DNA of 64,000 nt from Aliivibrio fischeri ATCC 7744 = JCM 18803 = DSM 507 (lineage in GTDB: Bacteria; Pseudomonadota; Gammaproteobacteria; Enterobacterales; Vibrionaceae): assembly GCF_023983475.1 (NCBI RefSeq), contig NZ_CP092713.1, positions 1,302,001-1,366,000 of the forward strand, read 5' to 3'. The position numbers were made by a program, and so were the translations under genes. Each line of letters starts with the position of its first letter. Positions within the stretch are counted from its first letter, which is position 1. The notes below the pieces were generated by a model that searched no databases, was not told the origin of the DNA, and saw only the letters and a list, made by a program, of their open reading frames with translations. Shown here piece after piece: positions 8,924-17,243 of the stretch.

Positions 8924-10393
8924 GTGCCGACTGAAAAACTGCCGTTGGCTGCTAAAGGGTTACAACTCAATTTTTGTAAAACATTGGCGTGTGACAATTT
9001 TGGTGATAACGATGAACAACATTATTTAGTTCAACGTACGAACCCTAAGCGACCTGCATTAGTTTGCCGGAAATGTGGTGCTTTTCCTCCCTTAATCAAT
9101 AACCAAGAGGTATTGAACGAACTTGCACGTCAACAACAAGTTCAATCACACTCCTTACCCTCTTGTAATAACTCAGAATGCGAACATTTTGGTTTCGATG
9201 TATTAACCCATCGCGAGCTATATCATGCATTTGGTTACAGTGGTGATAGACAACGTTATCGCTGCAAATCTTGTGCGTCTACCTTTGTAGATAAATGGTC
9301 TGGTGAAAACCAAAAGAGTCTTATTCAACAAAAGCTTTTAGGCTTTTTATTTACTGGTTATTCCGTTCGTGAAATTTGCCGTCGTTTACATATAAATCCT
9401 AAAACCTTTTACGATCATATCAATCAAATTGCCAGTCGTTGCCGTCGTCATATGTCATTATTTGACTCAAGACTTCAGCATGATAGAACAAGTATCCAAC
9501 TTGCCTCTAATGCCACCCCACTGCAACCACTGAGCAATAATGGCGTGTTTTGGTATGCCAGCGCAGAAGTAAACTCTGGATATGTCATTGCACAACATAT
9601 CAATTACTCGGAAACCGATGAACCTGGCACACTGTTGGATCACGACCCTTTCCAAGAAAACGCACAATATTTATCAAATACGTTTGTTAATGAAGCCAAT
9701 TCACAACCACCCATTGGCTCAAAATCCATTTTCAAACGCGTAGATCATAAATATCAAGAAATTTTAGCGCGTGCGAATGTTGAAGATCCGCTGGGTAATT
9801 ACGTCTCTCTCAATTACCCTTCCAAAGGAGCGATAATTCGTCCTCCTTATACTTCGCATGCGCATTTTTTAGAAATTCAAAAAGCATTCTCACATTGTGA
9901 CTCTATTGAAATCTATATGCCTCAAGAACCGATGCTTCGTTCTGCTGCAATGTCTATATTTTTAAAGCGCATTAAACAAAATAGTATTGATCTTCTTTAT
10001 GTTACTCAAGATGCAGCATTCCCTACTGAAGAGAGTGGTGAAAAAATCGATATACATCTAGTTGGTTGGTGGCGTGATCGCTGGGCATTTACCGAAATCA
10101 ACGGACAGCATAAAGGTATATGTCACTTAAATGGTGCAGAACATAATGAGGCGTATTGGCTAAAACGAGCATCGGCGACCGTTGCTAATGAATATCAAAC
10201 TCGTTTCTATAACCAATTTACCAATTTAGTTAATGAACCAAGACGTAAACTACGCCCTGCAAGCCTACTTCCTCTATTAGATATTTTTAGAGCTTGGCAT
10301 AATTTATGTCATCAAGATAAACTAGGCATAACTCCGGCACAAAAGTTAGGGTTAATCTCAAAACCAATTACACTTGCAGAATTATTAAGTTAG
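8924..10393 (+). CDS. Zinc-ribbon/HTH protein resembling a domesticated transposase
   Basis: 489 residues, GTG start with SD AAGGGGAG. Not recognised as a named protein. Two Cys4-type zinc ribbons are visible: CKTLAC...CRKC (about 18-52) and CNNSEC...RYRCKSC (about 80-116); the second resembles the InsA-type N terminus of IS1-like transposases. An HTH follows (FLFTGYSVREICRRLHINPKTFYDH, about 142-166). The central part (GVFWYASAEVNSGYVIAQ) looks like the first strand pair of an RNase H-fold transposase, but the expected catalytic Asp is not there. The end (PASLLPLLDIFRAWHNLC) is also transposase-like. No terminal repeats were found around it; only 8 nt separate it from the next gene, so it behaves as a resident gene. 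Confidence 0.7.
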   Translation: MPTEKLPLAAKGLQLNFCKTLACDNFGDNDEQHYLVQRTNPKRPALVCRKCGAFPPLINNQEVLNELARQQQVQSHSLPSCNNSECEHFGFDVLTHRELYHAFGYSGDRQRYRCKSCASTFVDKWSGENQKSLIQQKLLGFLFTGYSVREICRRLHINPKTFYDHINQIASRCRRHMSLFDSRLQHDRTSIQLASNATPLQPLSNNGVFWYASAEVNSGYVIAQHINYSETDEPGTLLDHDPFQENAQYLSNTFVNEANSQPPIGSKSIFKRVDHKYQEILARANVEDPLGNYVSLNYPSKGAIIRPPYTSHAHFLEIQKAFSHCDSIEIYMPQEPMLRSAAMSIFLKRIKQNSIDLLYVTQDAAFPTEESGEKIDIHLVGWWRDRWAFTEINGQHKGICHLNGAEHNEAYWLKRASATVANEYQTRFYNQFTNLVNEPRRKLRPASLLPLLDIFRAWHNLCHQDKLGITPAQKLGLISKPITLAELLS

Positions 10394-10401
10394 GACAAGT
10401 T

Positions 10402-11382
10402 ATGACGATGTCACCCTCTCAAGATCAAACTGAAAATACAGATATGTTGACTGAAATTGCGATTCTTTATTATCAAGAAGGCGCAACTCAGGAGGAAATA
10501 TCAAAAAAGTTTGGTTTATCTCGAGCGAAAGTTGGTCGCATGCTAAGAAAGGCGCGAGAAGAAGGAATCGTTGAAATAACAGTGAAATTTCATCCGGTAT
10601 ACAGTGTGCAACTTGAGCAAAAACTGGTTGAAAAATTTAACTTAAAACGTGCTTTGATCTCTTTAGATCAACCTAATACCAATGAACAACGAAAACAAGT
10701 AGCCGCTCTTGTAAGCTCATATCTTAACAATAACTTACAGGAAGGTATGGCCGTTGCGGTTGGTCAAGGCCAAAATGTTGCTGCGGTTGCAGATCACGCC
10801 GGTATTGTCTCCCATCGTAATGCTCGCTTCGTTTCAGCTATTGGTGGTACGCATCGCAGTGGTGACATCATTAATGCTGATCATATTTGCCGTCGTTTAG
10901 CGAAAAAATACGGAGGCAGCAGTGAAACCCTTTACGCTCCTGCTTATGTAAATGACCCAAACCTACGCTCCGCTTTTATGGAGCATACCACCATTAAAGA
11001 AACGCTAAATCAAGCCCGTAAAGCTGAATTTGCTTTAGTTGGTATTGGCGATATGGATGAAAATAGCCATATGGTTAAACTCGGATTCTTCACACCTAAA
11101 GAATTCGTTGAAGCCCGATTAAATGATGGTATCGTTGGTGATATTGGCGGTTTTGATTTCTTCAAACTTGATGGTACTGATGCAGACACGCTTATGCGAG
11201 GTCGTGTTATTGGTCTTGAAATGGAAGACCTACGCCAAATTCCAAATGTTGTCGCAATGGCAAGTGAAAGTCGTAAAGCTTTATCCATTATGGGCGCATT
11301 ACGTACTGGAGTTATCGATGTACTTGCAACCAGCGTTAGCTGTGCAATGGCTTTATTAAATTTAGCGGAAAATGAAGACTAA
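10402..11382 (+). CDS. SorC/DeoR-type sugar-phosphate-responsive regulator
   Basis: 326 residues. N-terminal HTH (LTEIAILYYQEGATQEEISKKFGLSRAKVGRMLRKAREEGIVEI, about 15-58) then the SorC effector domain (AVGQGQNV, SAIGGTHRSGDIINADHICRRLAKKYGG, LVGIGDMDENSHM, GDIGGFDFF). Bacillus DeoR, which senses deoxyribose-5-phosphate, is a member of this family; with deoD two genes upstream, control of nucleoside catabolism is a reasonable inference, not shown. SD AGGA; 8 nt after the preceding gene, so probably cotranscribed with it. Confidence 0.85.
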   Translation: MTMSPSQDQTENTDMLTEIAILYYQEGATQEEISKKFGLSRAKVGRMLRKAREEGIVEITVKFHPVYSVQLEQKLVEKFNLKRALISLDQPNTNEQRKQVAALVSSYLNNNLQEGMAVAVGQGQNVAAVADHAGIVSHRNARFVSAIGGTHRSGDIINADHICRRLAKKYGGSSETLYAPAYVNDPNLRSAFMEHTTIKETLNQARKAEFALVGIGDMDENSHMVKLGFFTPKEFVEARLNDGIVGDIGGFDFFKLDGTDADTLMRGRVIGLEMEDLRQIPNVVAMASESRKALSIMGALRTGVIDVLATSVSCAMALLNLAENED

Positions 11383-11434
11383 CCCACACTTATTTTTCTT
11401 CGCAACATAACATACCGTAGCACGATCGCAGTTC

Positions 11435-11440
11435 TATAAT
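11435..11440 (+). promoter_or_regulatory. Candidate -10 box for the TPR/GGDEF pair
   Basis: Consensus TATAAT; no good -35 at 17 nt is seen. Transcription would start near 11447, right at the foot of the 11449-11484 hairpin. Confidence 0.4.
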
Positions 11441-11448
11441 TTAGTTCG

Positions 11449-11484
11449 TGACATCAATAGATTAGCAGGATTATATTGATGTCA
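11449..11484 (+). promoter_or_regulatory. 11-bp inverted repeat in the leader of the TPR/GGDEF pair
   Basis: TGACATCAATA and its exact complement TATTGATGTCA with a 14-nt loop, ending 6 nt before the SD (AAGGA) of the GTG start at 11504. It can be an RNA hairpin at the 5' end of the mRNA or a DNA operator. Confidence 0.6.
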
Positions 11485-11503
11485 TGAAGTAAGGAATACC
11501 ACT

Positions 11504-12973
11504 GTGAACCAATCAAAAAAAACCATTATTTCCGCTCTTAAGCTTTTAGAGTCACAATTAGAATCTTGTATAGATAATGCCGATAAAATTAAATCTGATG
11601 CAGAAGCGTTATTAGTTCGTGCAGAACAAATACACTTCAAATATGGCGAAGCTTATTCAAAACTGATCATCTCTTTAGCGTATTGGCATTTGATGCAATA
11701 TCCTATTGGTTTCAAAATTGCCCGTGAATTACTGCATATGCATCAAGAGCTTGAAGATGATGATCTCTTACCTAAGATTCTACATGTTTTGGCATCTCAT
11801 ACGTGGGGCCAAGCCAAACTGTTTAGTGCACAACAATTCTGGATTCAAGCACTAGAGCAAGCCTCGCTGCTTGGTGACAATGAAATAGAAATTGAAGCAC
11901 TTATTGGGTTAGGGAATATTTGGCGCATGACAAATAATCTTAATGACGCTAACTTTGCTCATGACATTGCCGCACAAAGAGCCAAATTTTACCGGATCCC
12001 TCATCTCGAAGCTAAGGCCTATATATTACAAGCGTGGGATTACTACCTGCTTGGTAACTATCAAGAGATGCTACCTATTCTAATAAAATCAGAAGAGTTA
12101 CTTATTCATCATTCCAACTTAACATGGAAAGCTGAAATTTATGATTTTAGAGGCTTAGCATTTCTTGGTTTAAACGATTTGAGTTTGGCTCAACAAAGCT
12201 GCAGCTACGCCTACCAACTAGCTCAACAACATCAATTAACTTGGATGATGGCACACTCTTCTATTAGCTTAGCAAGAGTCGCTTCGGCTCAATCTCATTA
12301 CCTGCCAGCCTATGAATTATTAACCGAAGCAGAGTTAATTGCTGAGCAATTTGATAAAGGAGAGTTACGCTCTCAAATTTGTCTAGAGCAATCTCGAATT
12401 GCTGAGTTAACTAACGATTATGAGCATGCACTTTATTCTTATAAACGTTATCGACAATATGAAATTGCTTTATTACAAGAACAATCCAATAGTTTAGGCC
12501 GCGATAAATCTAATACATCAAAGGATCAACTTGATTCTAGAGCAAGAAAACTAATTAATCGGATCCAATTGCAATTAGAATTAAATAGCATATCTGCTCT
12601 CATATATTTGCAGCCTTTTAATAAATGGTCACAGCATTTATCTTCTGTTTATAATTCTAATGATCTTAAGAATCATCATGTTATTAGTATCATTGAAAAC
12701 TCTGAAGAAAAGCTCGATACCATAACAAGCCTTATTCACCACTACTGTAAACATGGTGATTTACTAACACGTAAAGGTGATAACGAAGTGCTATTACTGC
12801 TTAATGACTCAAAAGAAAAATGTGACGATATTTGTCGCTCTTTAAGCTCACTTTTTACCACTTACCCATGGCAACGTTACTCTTTTGAGGCATCTTCTCC
12901 AACGATTAACTTTTTCACAATTACGGAATATTTTGAGACGGTGCGGCCACCTCAAACACCAATGGAAATATGA
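11504..12973 (+). CDS. TPR protein with a degenerate GGDEF-like C terminus
   Basis: 489 residues, GTG start, SD AAGGA. Residues about 20-340 are helical TPR-like repeats (for example GDNEIEIEALIGLGNIWRM). The last about 150 residues align by eye with the GGDEF domain of the next protein: RKLINRIQLQLELN precedes it as RRLTRLELQLRLN does there; FNKWSQHL sits where DFKSINDEY should be; RKGDNEVLLLL replaces RYGGEEFLLII; YPWQRY matches YDWQET. The metal-binding Asp and the GGEEF signature are lost, so no cyclase activity is expected; a regulatory or c-di-GMP/GTP-binding role is possible. Its stop is 1 nt from the next ATG. No TM or signal segment is seen. Confidence 0.8.
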   Translation: MNQSKKTIISALKLLESQLESCIDNADKIKSDAEALLVRAEQIHFKYGEAYSKLIISLAYWHLMQYPIGFKIARELLHMHQELEDDDLLPKILHVLASHTWGQAKLFSAQQFWIQALEQASLLGDNEIEIEALIGLGNIWRMTNNLNDANFAHDIAAQRAKFYRIPHLEAKAYILQAWDYYLLGNYQEMLPILIKSEELLIHHSNLTWKAEIYDFRGLAFLGLNDLSLAQQSCSYAYQLAQQHQLTWMMAHSSISLARVASAQSHYLPAYELLTEAELIAEQFDKGELRSQICLEQSRIAELTNDYEHALYSYKRYRQYEIALLQEQSNSLGRDKSNTSKDQLDSRARKLINRIQLQLELNSISALIYLQPFNKWSQHLSSVYNSNDLKNHHVISIIENSEEKLDTITSLIHHYCKHGDLLTRKGDNEVLLLLNDSKEKCDDICRSLSSLFTTYPWQRYSFEASSPTINFFTITEYFETVRPPQTPMEI

Positions 12974-12974
12974 T

Positions 12975-14558
12975 ATGGACAGTCTTTTAAATCGAATAGC
13001 TGAAAATAACATTAATTTATTAGAGCTAAATACACACCAATGCCTAGAGTTTTGGTTATATATTGTAGACAACTTCGCTGAAACAAAAACCGAAAAAGCA
13101 TATGCTCTGTTAATGAGTTCTGAGTATGAAGTCGAATTCAATAACCTGGCAAACAGCATCCAACATTTGCATCGTGCTTTGTTACTGTTAGACCCATCCA
13201 AAGACATCGAATTAATGTTGCAAATATATTCAGCATTAAGTTATCGTTATACTGACATTGGACAATACCAAAAAGCCTTAAAATACCTTCATTCGCTTTC
13301 TGAACTCGCCGTAGAATATGGTGATAATGAGTTTTATATACAAGCTATTTTGGGGATCGGAAATCTATGCTCTATTTATGGCGATCATTTGAAGGCACTG
13401 CGCTATTACCAAAAGTTAGAAGCGTTAAGCAACAGTATTAATAGCAATAATCTCTCGCTTCGTTACCGGCTTTACATGATTGCTTGTCTTCTCGATTTAA
13501 AAAGGCTTTCCAAAGCTAAAGAGCTTCTCGATGAGTGTTATGCTTTAAAATACGTTTCTGATGATCCCCAATTAACAGCGCAAGTATTGCTTTATTCTGC
13601 AAAATTATTGCGTCTTAAAAATTATCCTGAAACCGCACTTAACCTACTAATACAATATCGACAAGAGTATAGCGACCAACACTCTTTTCCTTGGTTAAAT
13701 AAATTATTTGCTGTTGAATCAGCCTACTGTCTTATTAAGCAACAGCGTGGAGAAATTGCGGATGTGATCATTTCACATCAATTAAAGCGAACAATAAAAT
13801 ACTCTTATGGTTACTATATTCGCCAATTACTTGAAGTGAAAAGCGATGCTCTGGCAAGTTGTAAACACTTTGCTCTTGCGCTTGAATGTGAAAAAAAAGC
13901 ACAGCAATTAACTGTAGAAATAATTAAAAATTTCCCGATTAATGAGCTTGGTGGTCACTCTTTAAGACGATTAACTCGATTAGAACTTCAATTACGCTTA
14001 AATATTTCTGAAACTGAAAACTTAAAATTAAAAAAAGTATCTGACCAACAAAAAGATACAGTAGCCAAATTACAGCAAGACGTATTTCATGACAGTTTAA
14101 CTAAGCTATACAATCGTCGATGGTTTGAATCTACCTTTATAAAAGAGATATTACCAACGGTTAAACACTATCAGTTATTGGTTATTGATATCGATGATTT
14201 TAAATCAATAAATGATGAATATTCCCATTTAAAAGGCGATATTGTATTAAAACTAGTCGGTAAGATTTTACAAAACTCGGTTTCATCTTCGCATTATACA
14301 CTACGATATGGCGGTGAAGAGTTTCTTCTTATTATTCCTTCTAGCGACCTTGAACATGGGAAAAAAATCGCCGAAAAATGCCGTTCAGAAATTGCAAATT
14401 ACGACTGGCAAGAAACACTTAATGATCGCTCTATTACCGTAAGTATCGGGTTAACACGAAATAGAAATAAAGAAGATCATAAAGCTACGTTTCTTCGAGC
14501 AGACAAAGCACTTTATCAAGCAAAACGCTCAGGGAAAAATAAGGTATGCTCTTATTAA
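12975..14558 (+). CDS. TPR-containing diguanylate cyclase
   Basis: 527 residues. The ATG at 12975, immediately after the upstream stop (TGATATG), is chosen over an in-frame ATG at 12885 that would overlap the preceding gene by 89 nt. Cytoplasmic TPR-like repeats (about 30-330), a short coiled linker (SETENLKLKKVSDQQKDTVAKLQQDV), then a complete GGDEF domain: HDSLTKLYNRRWFE, VIDIDDFKSINDEYSHLKGD (metal Asp), LRYGGEEFLLIIP, and VSIGLT. No RxxD inhibitory site directly before GGEEF. Predicted to make c-di-GMP from GTP, controlled through the TPR part and perhaps the degenerate partner. Confidence 0.93.
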   Translation: MDSLLNRIAENNINLLELNTHQCLEFWLYIVDNFAETKTEKAYALLMSSEYEVEFNNLANSIQHLHRALLLLDPSKDIELMLQIYSALSYRYTDIGQYQKALKYLHSLSELAVEYGDNEFYIQAILGIGNLCSIYGDHLKALRYYQKLEALSNSINSNNLSLRYRLYMIACLLDLKRLSKAKELLDECYALKYVSDDPQLTAQVLLYSAKLLRLKNYPETALNLLIQYRQEYSDQHSFPWLNKLFAVESAYCLIKQQRGEIADVIISHQLKRTIKYSYGYYIRQLLEVKSDALASCKHFALALECEKKAQQLTVEIIKNFPINELGGHSLRRLTRLELQLRLNISETENLKLKKVSDQQKDTVAKLQQDVFHDSLTKLYNRRWFESTFIKEILPTVKHYQLLVIDIDDFKSINDEYSHLKGDIVLKLVGKILQNSVSSSHYTLRYGGEEFLLIIPSSDLEHGKKIAEKCRSEIANYDWQETLNDRSITVSIGLTRNRNKEDHKATFLRADKALYQAKRSGKNKVCSY

Positions 14559-14582
14559 GCAATAACCTTTATTCAGATATAA

Positions 14583-14610
14583 AAAAAGCTAGCGCATCTG
14601 CTAGCTTTTT
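14583..14610. terminator. Bidirectional terminator
   Basis: 11-bp stem AAAAAGCTAGC/GCTAGCTTTTT with a 6-nt loop between the cyclase and the convergent small gene. Confidence 0.9.
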
Positions 14611-14625
14611 CCTTTCATCTATATC

Positions 14626-14814
14626 TTAACGATAAAGACCTAAATCTTTTTGTAAGTGCTCTGATAATTCAGATGTATATTGTGCAGATACAGTTTGATC
14701 TTTACCAAACAAAACATCCACAAGATGAGCAATCAATCCTTTGATACTTACTGAATAGGCCTTCTTTTGTGAAGAAGTAGCGATGTTATTAACGTTCATT
14801 GCTGCTTGTGCCAT
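14626..14814 (-). CDS. Small soluble protein, unknown (C terminus DUF1127-like)
   Basis: 62 residues from the ATG at 14814, which has AGTGAGG 5 nt upstream; a longer 83-codon frame starting at 14877 lacks an SD. No signal or TM segment is clear. The last residues HLQKDLGLYR resemble the end of DUF1127 small proteins (DLGLxR), but the rest is not diagnostic. Terminated by the hairpin at 14583-14610. Confidence 0.6.
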   Translation of the reverse strand: MAQAAMNVNNIATSSQKKAYSVSIKGLIAHLVDVLFGKDQTVSAQYTSELSEHLQKDLGLYR

Positions 14815-15127
14815 GATTGCCTCACTTAAATTAATCAATTTCAATGAGCGCATAATAAAGCTTAATTTACTGGTCAAAAAATGACTTTTTCTTCAATGTA
14901 ATATTAGTTTTTCTAATGTAAAAATTACAGCAATCAATAGTTAAAATTAGCGCATATAAATGTGGCAATTAATATGATCCAATGAATAAAAAATCAAATT
15001 AACATAATTCAAACAATTTAAACTAACCTAAATATGACAATAATAACTTTTATATCATCCTTAAAGGATAAGTTTTATTAACGCGAATAAAAAAGGCTTC
15101 CTAATTAATTAGAAAGCCTTTTAAATG
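14815..15127. other. AT-rich intergenic region
   Basis: About 310 nt, very AT-rich, holding the promoter region of the 62-residue gene and, at 15091-15122, a terminator for the leftward peptide gene. No further ORF with a ribosome site was seen. Confidence 0.5.
15091..15122 (-). terminator. Terminator of the 29-codon peptide gene
   Basis: Long AT-rich stem AAGGCTTTCTAAT / ATTAGGAAGCCTT (minus strand, one T.G pair) followed by T6, 6 nt past the peptide stop. Confidence 0.85.
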
Positions 15128-15217
15128 TCACCCTGCAAAAGGGACGAAGTAAACAATTAATGCCCAAGCGAACACCCAGCTTACGACTAGCAATTTGTCT
15201 GACCAATCACTGTCCAT
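15128..15217 (-). CDS. 29-residue single-pass membrane peptide
   Basis: Too short for routine calling. ATG at 15215-15217 with AGG 7 nt upstream, 29 codons, TGA stop, then a perfect intrinsic terminator 6 nt later. The peptide begins MDSDWSDK (charged) and continues as one hydrophobic helix (LLVVSWVFAWALIVYFVPFAG), the shape of small inner-membrane proteins that bind larger membrane complexes. It lies 59 nt downstream of the 5'-nucleotidase gene on the same strand. Identity unknown; reality is supported by SD, helix and terminator, not by homology. Confidence 0.6.
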   Translation of the reverse strand: MDSDWSDKLLVVSWVFAWALIVYFVPFAG

Positions 15218-15276
15218 GCTATTACCTATAAAACTGTACAACTCATCTCAGTTATTTATTAGCAATTAGCATGCCA

Positions 15277-17016
15277 CTAAATAATAGCTGTACTATTTTT
15301 ATTATATCGATTTAGTGTCATCTTAGGTTTTGTTAAATTAGGGTAATGCATTAAATAATCAATGAAGCAATCAGCCATTGAAAGGTTGGTTGTTATTACT
15401 TCATCTTCTTTATTCAGTAAAGGTGCGTAACCTTCCTTCCCTTTTATTGTATAAGCTGTTGATGTTCCATAATATATTTGCTCATCTAATACAGGAACCC
15501 ACCCAGAAGCTGAGTTAAATATTTCAAACTCGGTAATACGCTGACCAGTAGGATTACACGCTTCATATTGATAACTTAACTGTGATACATAAGGAAAGCT
15601 TCCAGACCCACTTCCTATCACCCCATTGTTAGTCGCATTATCTATTGCGCCTTCAATAGCGGCTTTAAGGTATTTGCCTTTGATACTATAAATGACAATT
15701 GGAATAGCAAATGGCAAAACTTTTCCGGCAATATCGGCATATGTGATAGCTCCCTGATTTAAACCAGACCGAACTCCACCGGCATTATGCATAGCAAACT
15801 GTACTCTACTGTCGACTTGATGCGCTTTAGAATAAAAAGCCTCAACAACCCAAGGGGCAATATCACTTTGTCCTTTCTCATTTGGCACTCTATGATGAGC
15901 TAAATCCATCGAACTGTGTCCAATAACCTGCTGAGATAGTCGTACAACCTCACCTCGGTATTTCTCGATCAGTAACTCTTCAATTTTTTGGTCTTTTGAA
16001 CAAAATTCAGCACCTATAAATTCATTCAAGGTGTTGTATATCACTTTTTGTTTTCCGTCATCAACAGGCGCTTCACAAGCTTTATCCTGATAAGCAATAT
16101 CGTCTAATAGCAACATATTTCGCCCATTAAACGAAATTAACTCACCACTATCTGAATACTCTAAATCACAATAACCTAGCGCTAAAGCATGACAACCAGC
16201 TTGGACGATGTAGGTGTTATTCACCTTCTCACCATATGACGCGATAGTTTCTAAGCCAATATCAGCAAAATCCCCTTGCAATACATGACTATGTCCACCA
16301 ATGATAAGATCTATCTCTGAGATAGATTCTGCGAGTTGTTTATCAGCGTCATATCCCAAATGACTAATAATAATGACATTGTTAATTCCATTTACTTTTA
16401 AATATTCAATGGTTTTTTTTGCAGTTTCAATCGCACTCAAAAATGGTGTATCTGGATCCGGGCTTGCCAATACGTCCATTTTATCTATGGTTAAACCAAA
16501 TACTGCAATATCGACATTGCCTGCATGTTTAATCATATAATTGGCTATCTCACGCTCAGTATCGTAAGACAACACATTATCTTGGTATTTTAATTTTTGA
16601 CCTTTGCTTTGGTCTTCTTCACTCAAATCCCAGTTTCCCATTAAAATTGGAAAGTTAACCTGAGAGACAAAATGACTAACTAATTCATTTCCTAAATCAA
16701 ATTCATGATTACCAAGTACCATACCATCTAACGGTAATTGGTTAAGCAACTCCGCATTGGCCTTGCCTTTATACAGAGAAAAGTAGAGTGTTCCTTGAAA
16801 ACAATCTCCAGCATGATAAGTAGCAACATCGCCACCTTTTGCTTTCATTTCATTACTAAGTAAAGTCATTTGGTGTGATAATCGAGAAAAGCCACCACAC
16901 TTTATATAAAATTTATCAACGCTTTCACAATTCAAAGCAATTACAGATTCATCAAAATAAGAGTGCGTATCATTAATATGCATAACTCTTAATTTATTGC
17001 TTTGCTTATCACTCAT
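15277..17016 (-). CDS. 5'-nucleotidase / UshA-family metallophosphoesterase
   Basis: 579 residues. N-terminal calcineurin-like phosphoesterase with the dimetal motifs VMHINDTHSYF (about 11-21), YHAGDCFQG, LGNHEFDLGN (about 97-106), ISHLGYDADK and IGGHSHVLQG; the C-terminal 5'-nucleotidase domain has HNAGGVRSGLNQGAITYAD and the FPYVSQLSYQY substrate region. Unlike UshA it has no visible signal peptide (MSDKQSNKLRVMHIND), so a cytoplasmic location or unusual export must be considered. SD-like GGGAAAGAAG precedes the ATG. Substrate is likely a nucleotide or nucleotide sugar. Confidence 0.9.
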   Translation of the reverse strand: MSDKQSNKLRVMHINDTHSYFDESVIALNCESVDKFYIKCGGFSRLSHQMTLLSNEMKAKGGDVATYHAGDCFQGTLYFSLYKGKANAELLNQLPLDGMVLGNHEFDLGNELVSHFVSQVNFPILMGNWDLSEEDQSKGQKLKYQDNVLSYDTEREIANYMIKHAGNVDIAVFGLTIDKMDVLASPDPDTPFLSAIETAKKTIEYLKVNGINNVIIISHLGYDADKQLAESISEIDLIIGGHSHVLQGDFADIGLETIASYGEKVNNTYIVQAGCHALALGYCDLEYSDSGELISFNGRNMLLLDDIAYQDKACEAPVDDGKQKVIYNTLNEFIGAEFCSKDQKIEELLIEKYRGEVVRLSQQVIGHSSMDLAHHRVPNEKGQSDIAPWVVEAFYSKAHQVDSRVQFAMHNAGGVRSGLNQGAITYADIAGKVLPFAIPIVIYSIKGKYLKAAIEGAIDNATNNGVIGSGSGSFPYVSQLSYQYEACNPTGQRITEFEIFNSASGWVPVLDEQIYYGTSTAYTIKGKEGYAPLLNKEDEVITTNLSMADCFIDYLMHYPNLTKPKMTLNRYNKNSTAII

Positions 17017-17243
17017 CTTCTTTCCCTTTTCGAAGCCTTAAAACTCAATTGCGCAAGCTTCATCAAACAATCTGCAGCTATCATATCACTTATTGTTCTC
17101 TTTCGTTTTTGAACGATAAAGAAAATTGCACTCTCAAAGAAATTTATTCAAAAAAATCAATTCTATAATTGTGATATCCATAATGCTTTACTCTCGTTAC
17201 ATGCTATATAGTTATTTATACAAGTATCTGATGAGGAAGTCAT

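Noticed and set aside
12848-13207. 119-codon antisense ORF over the TPR/GGDEF junction
   Set aside because: Lies wholly opposite two strongly supported genes, with no independent signal.
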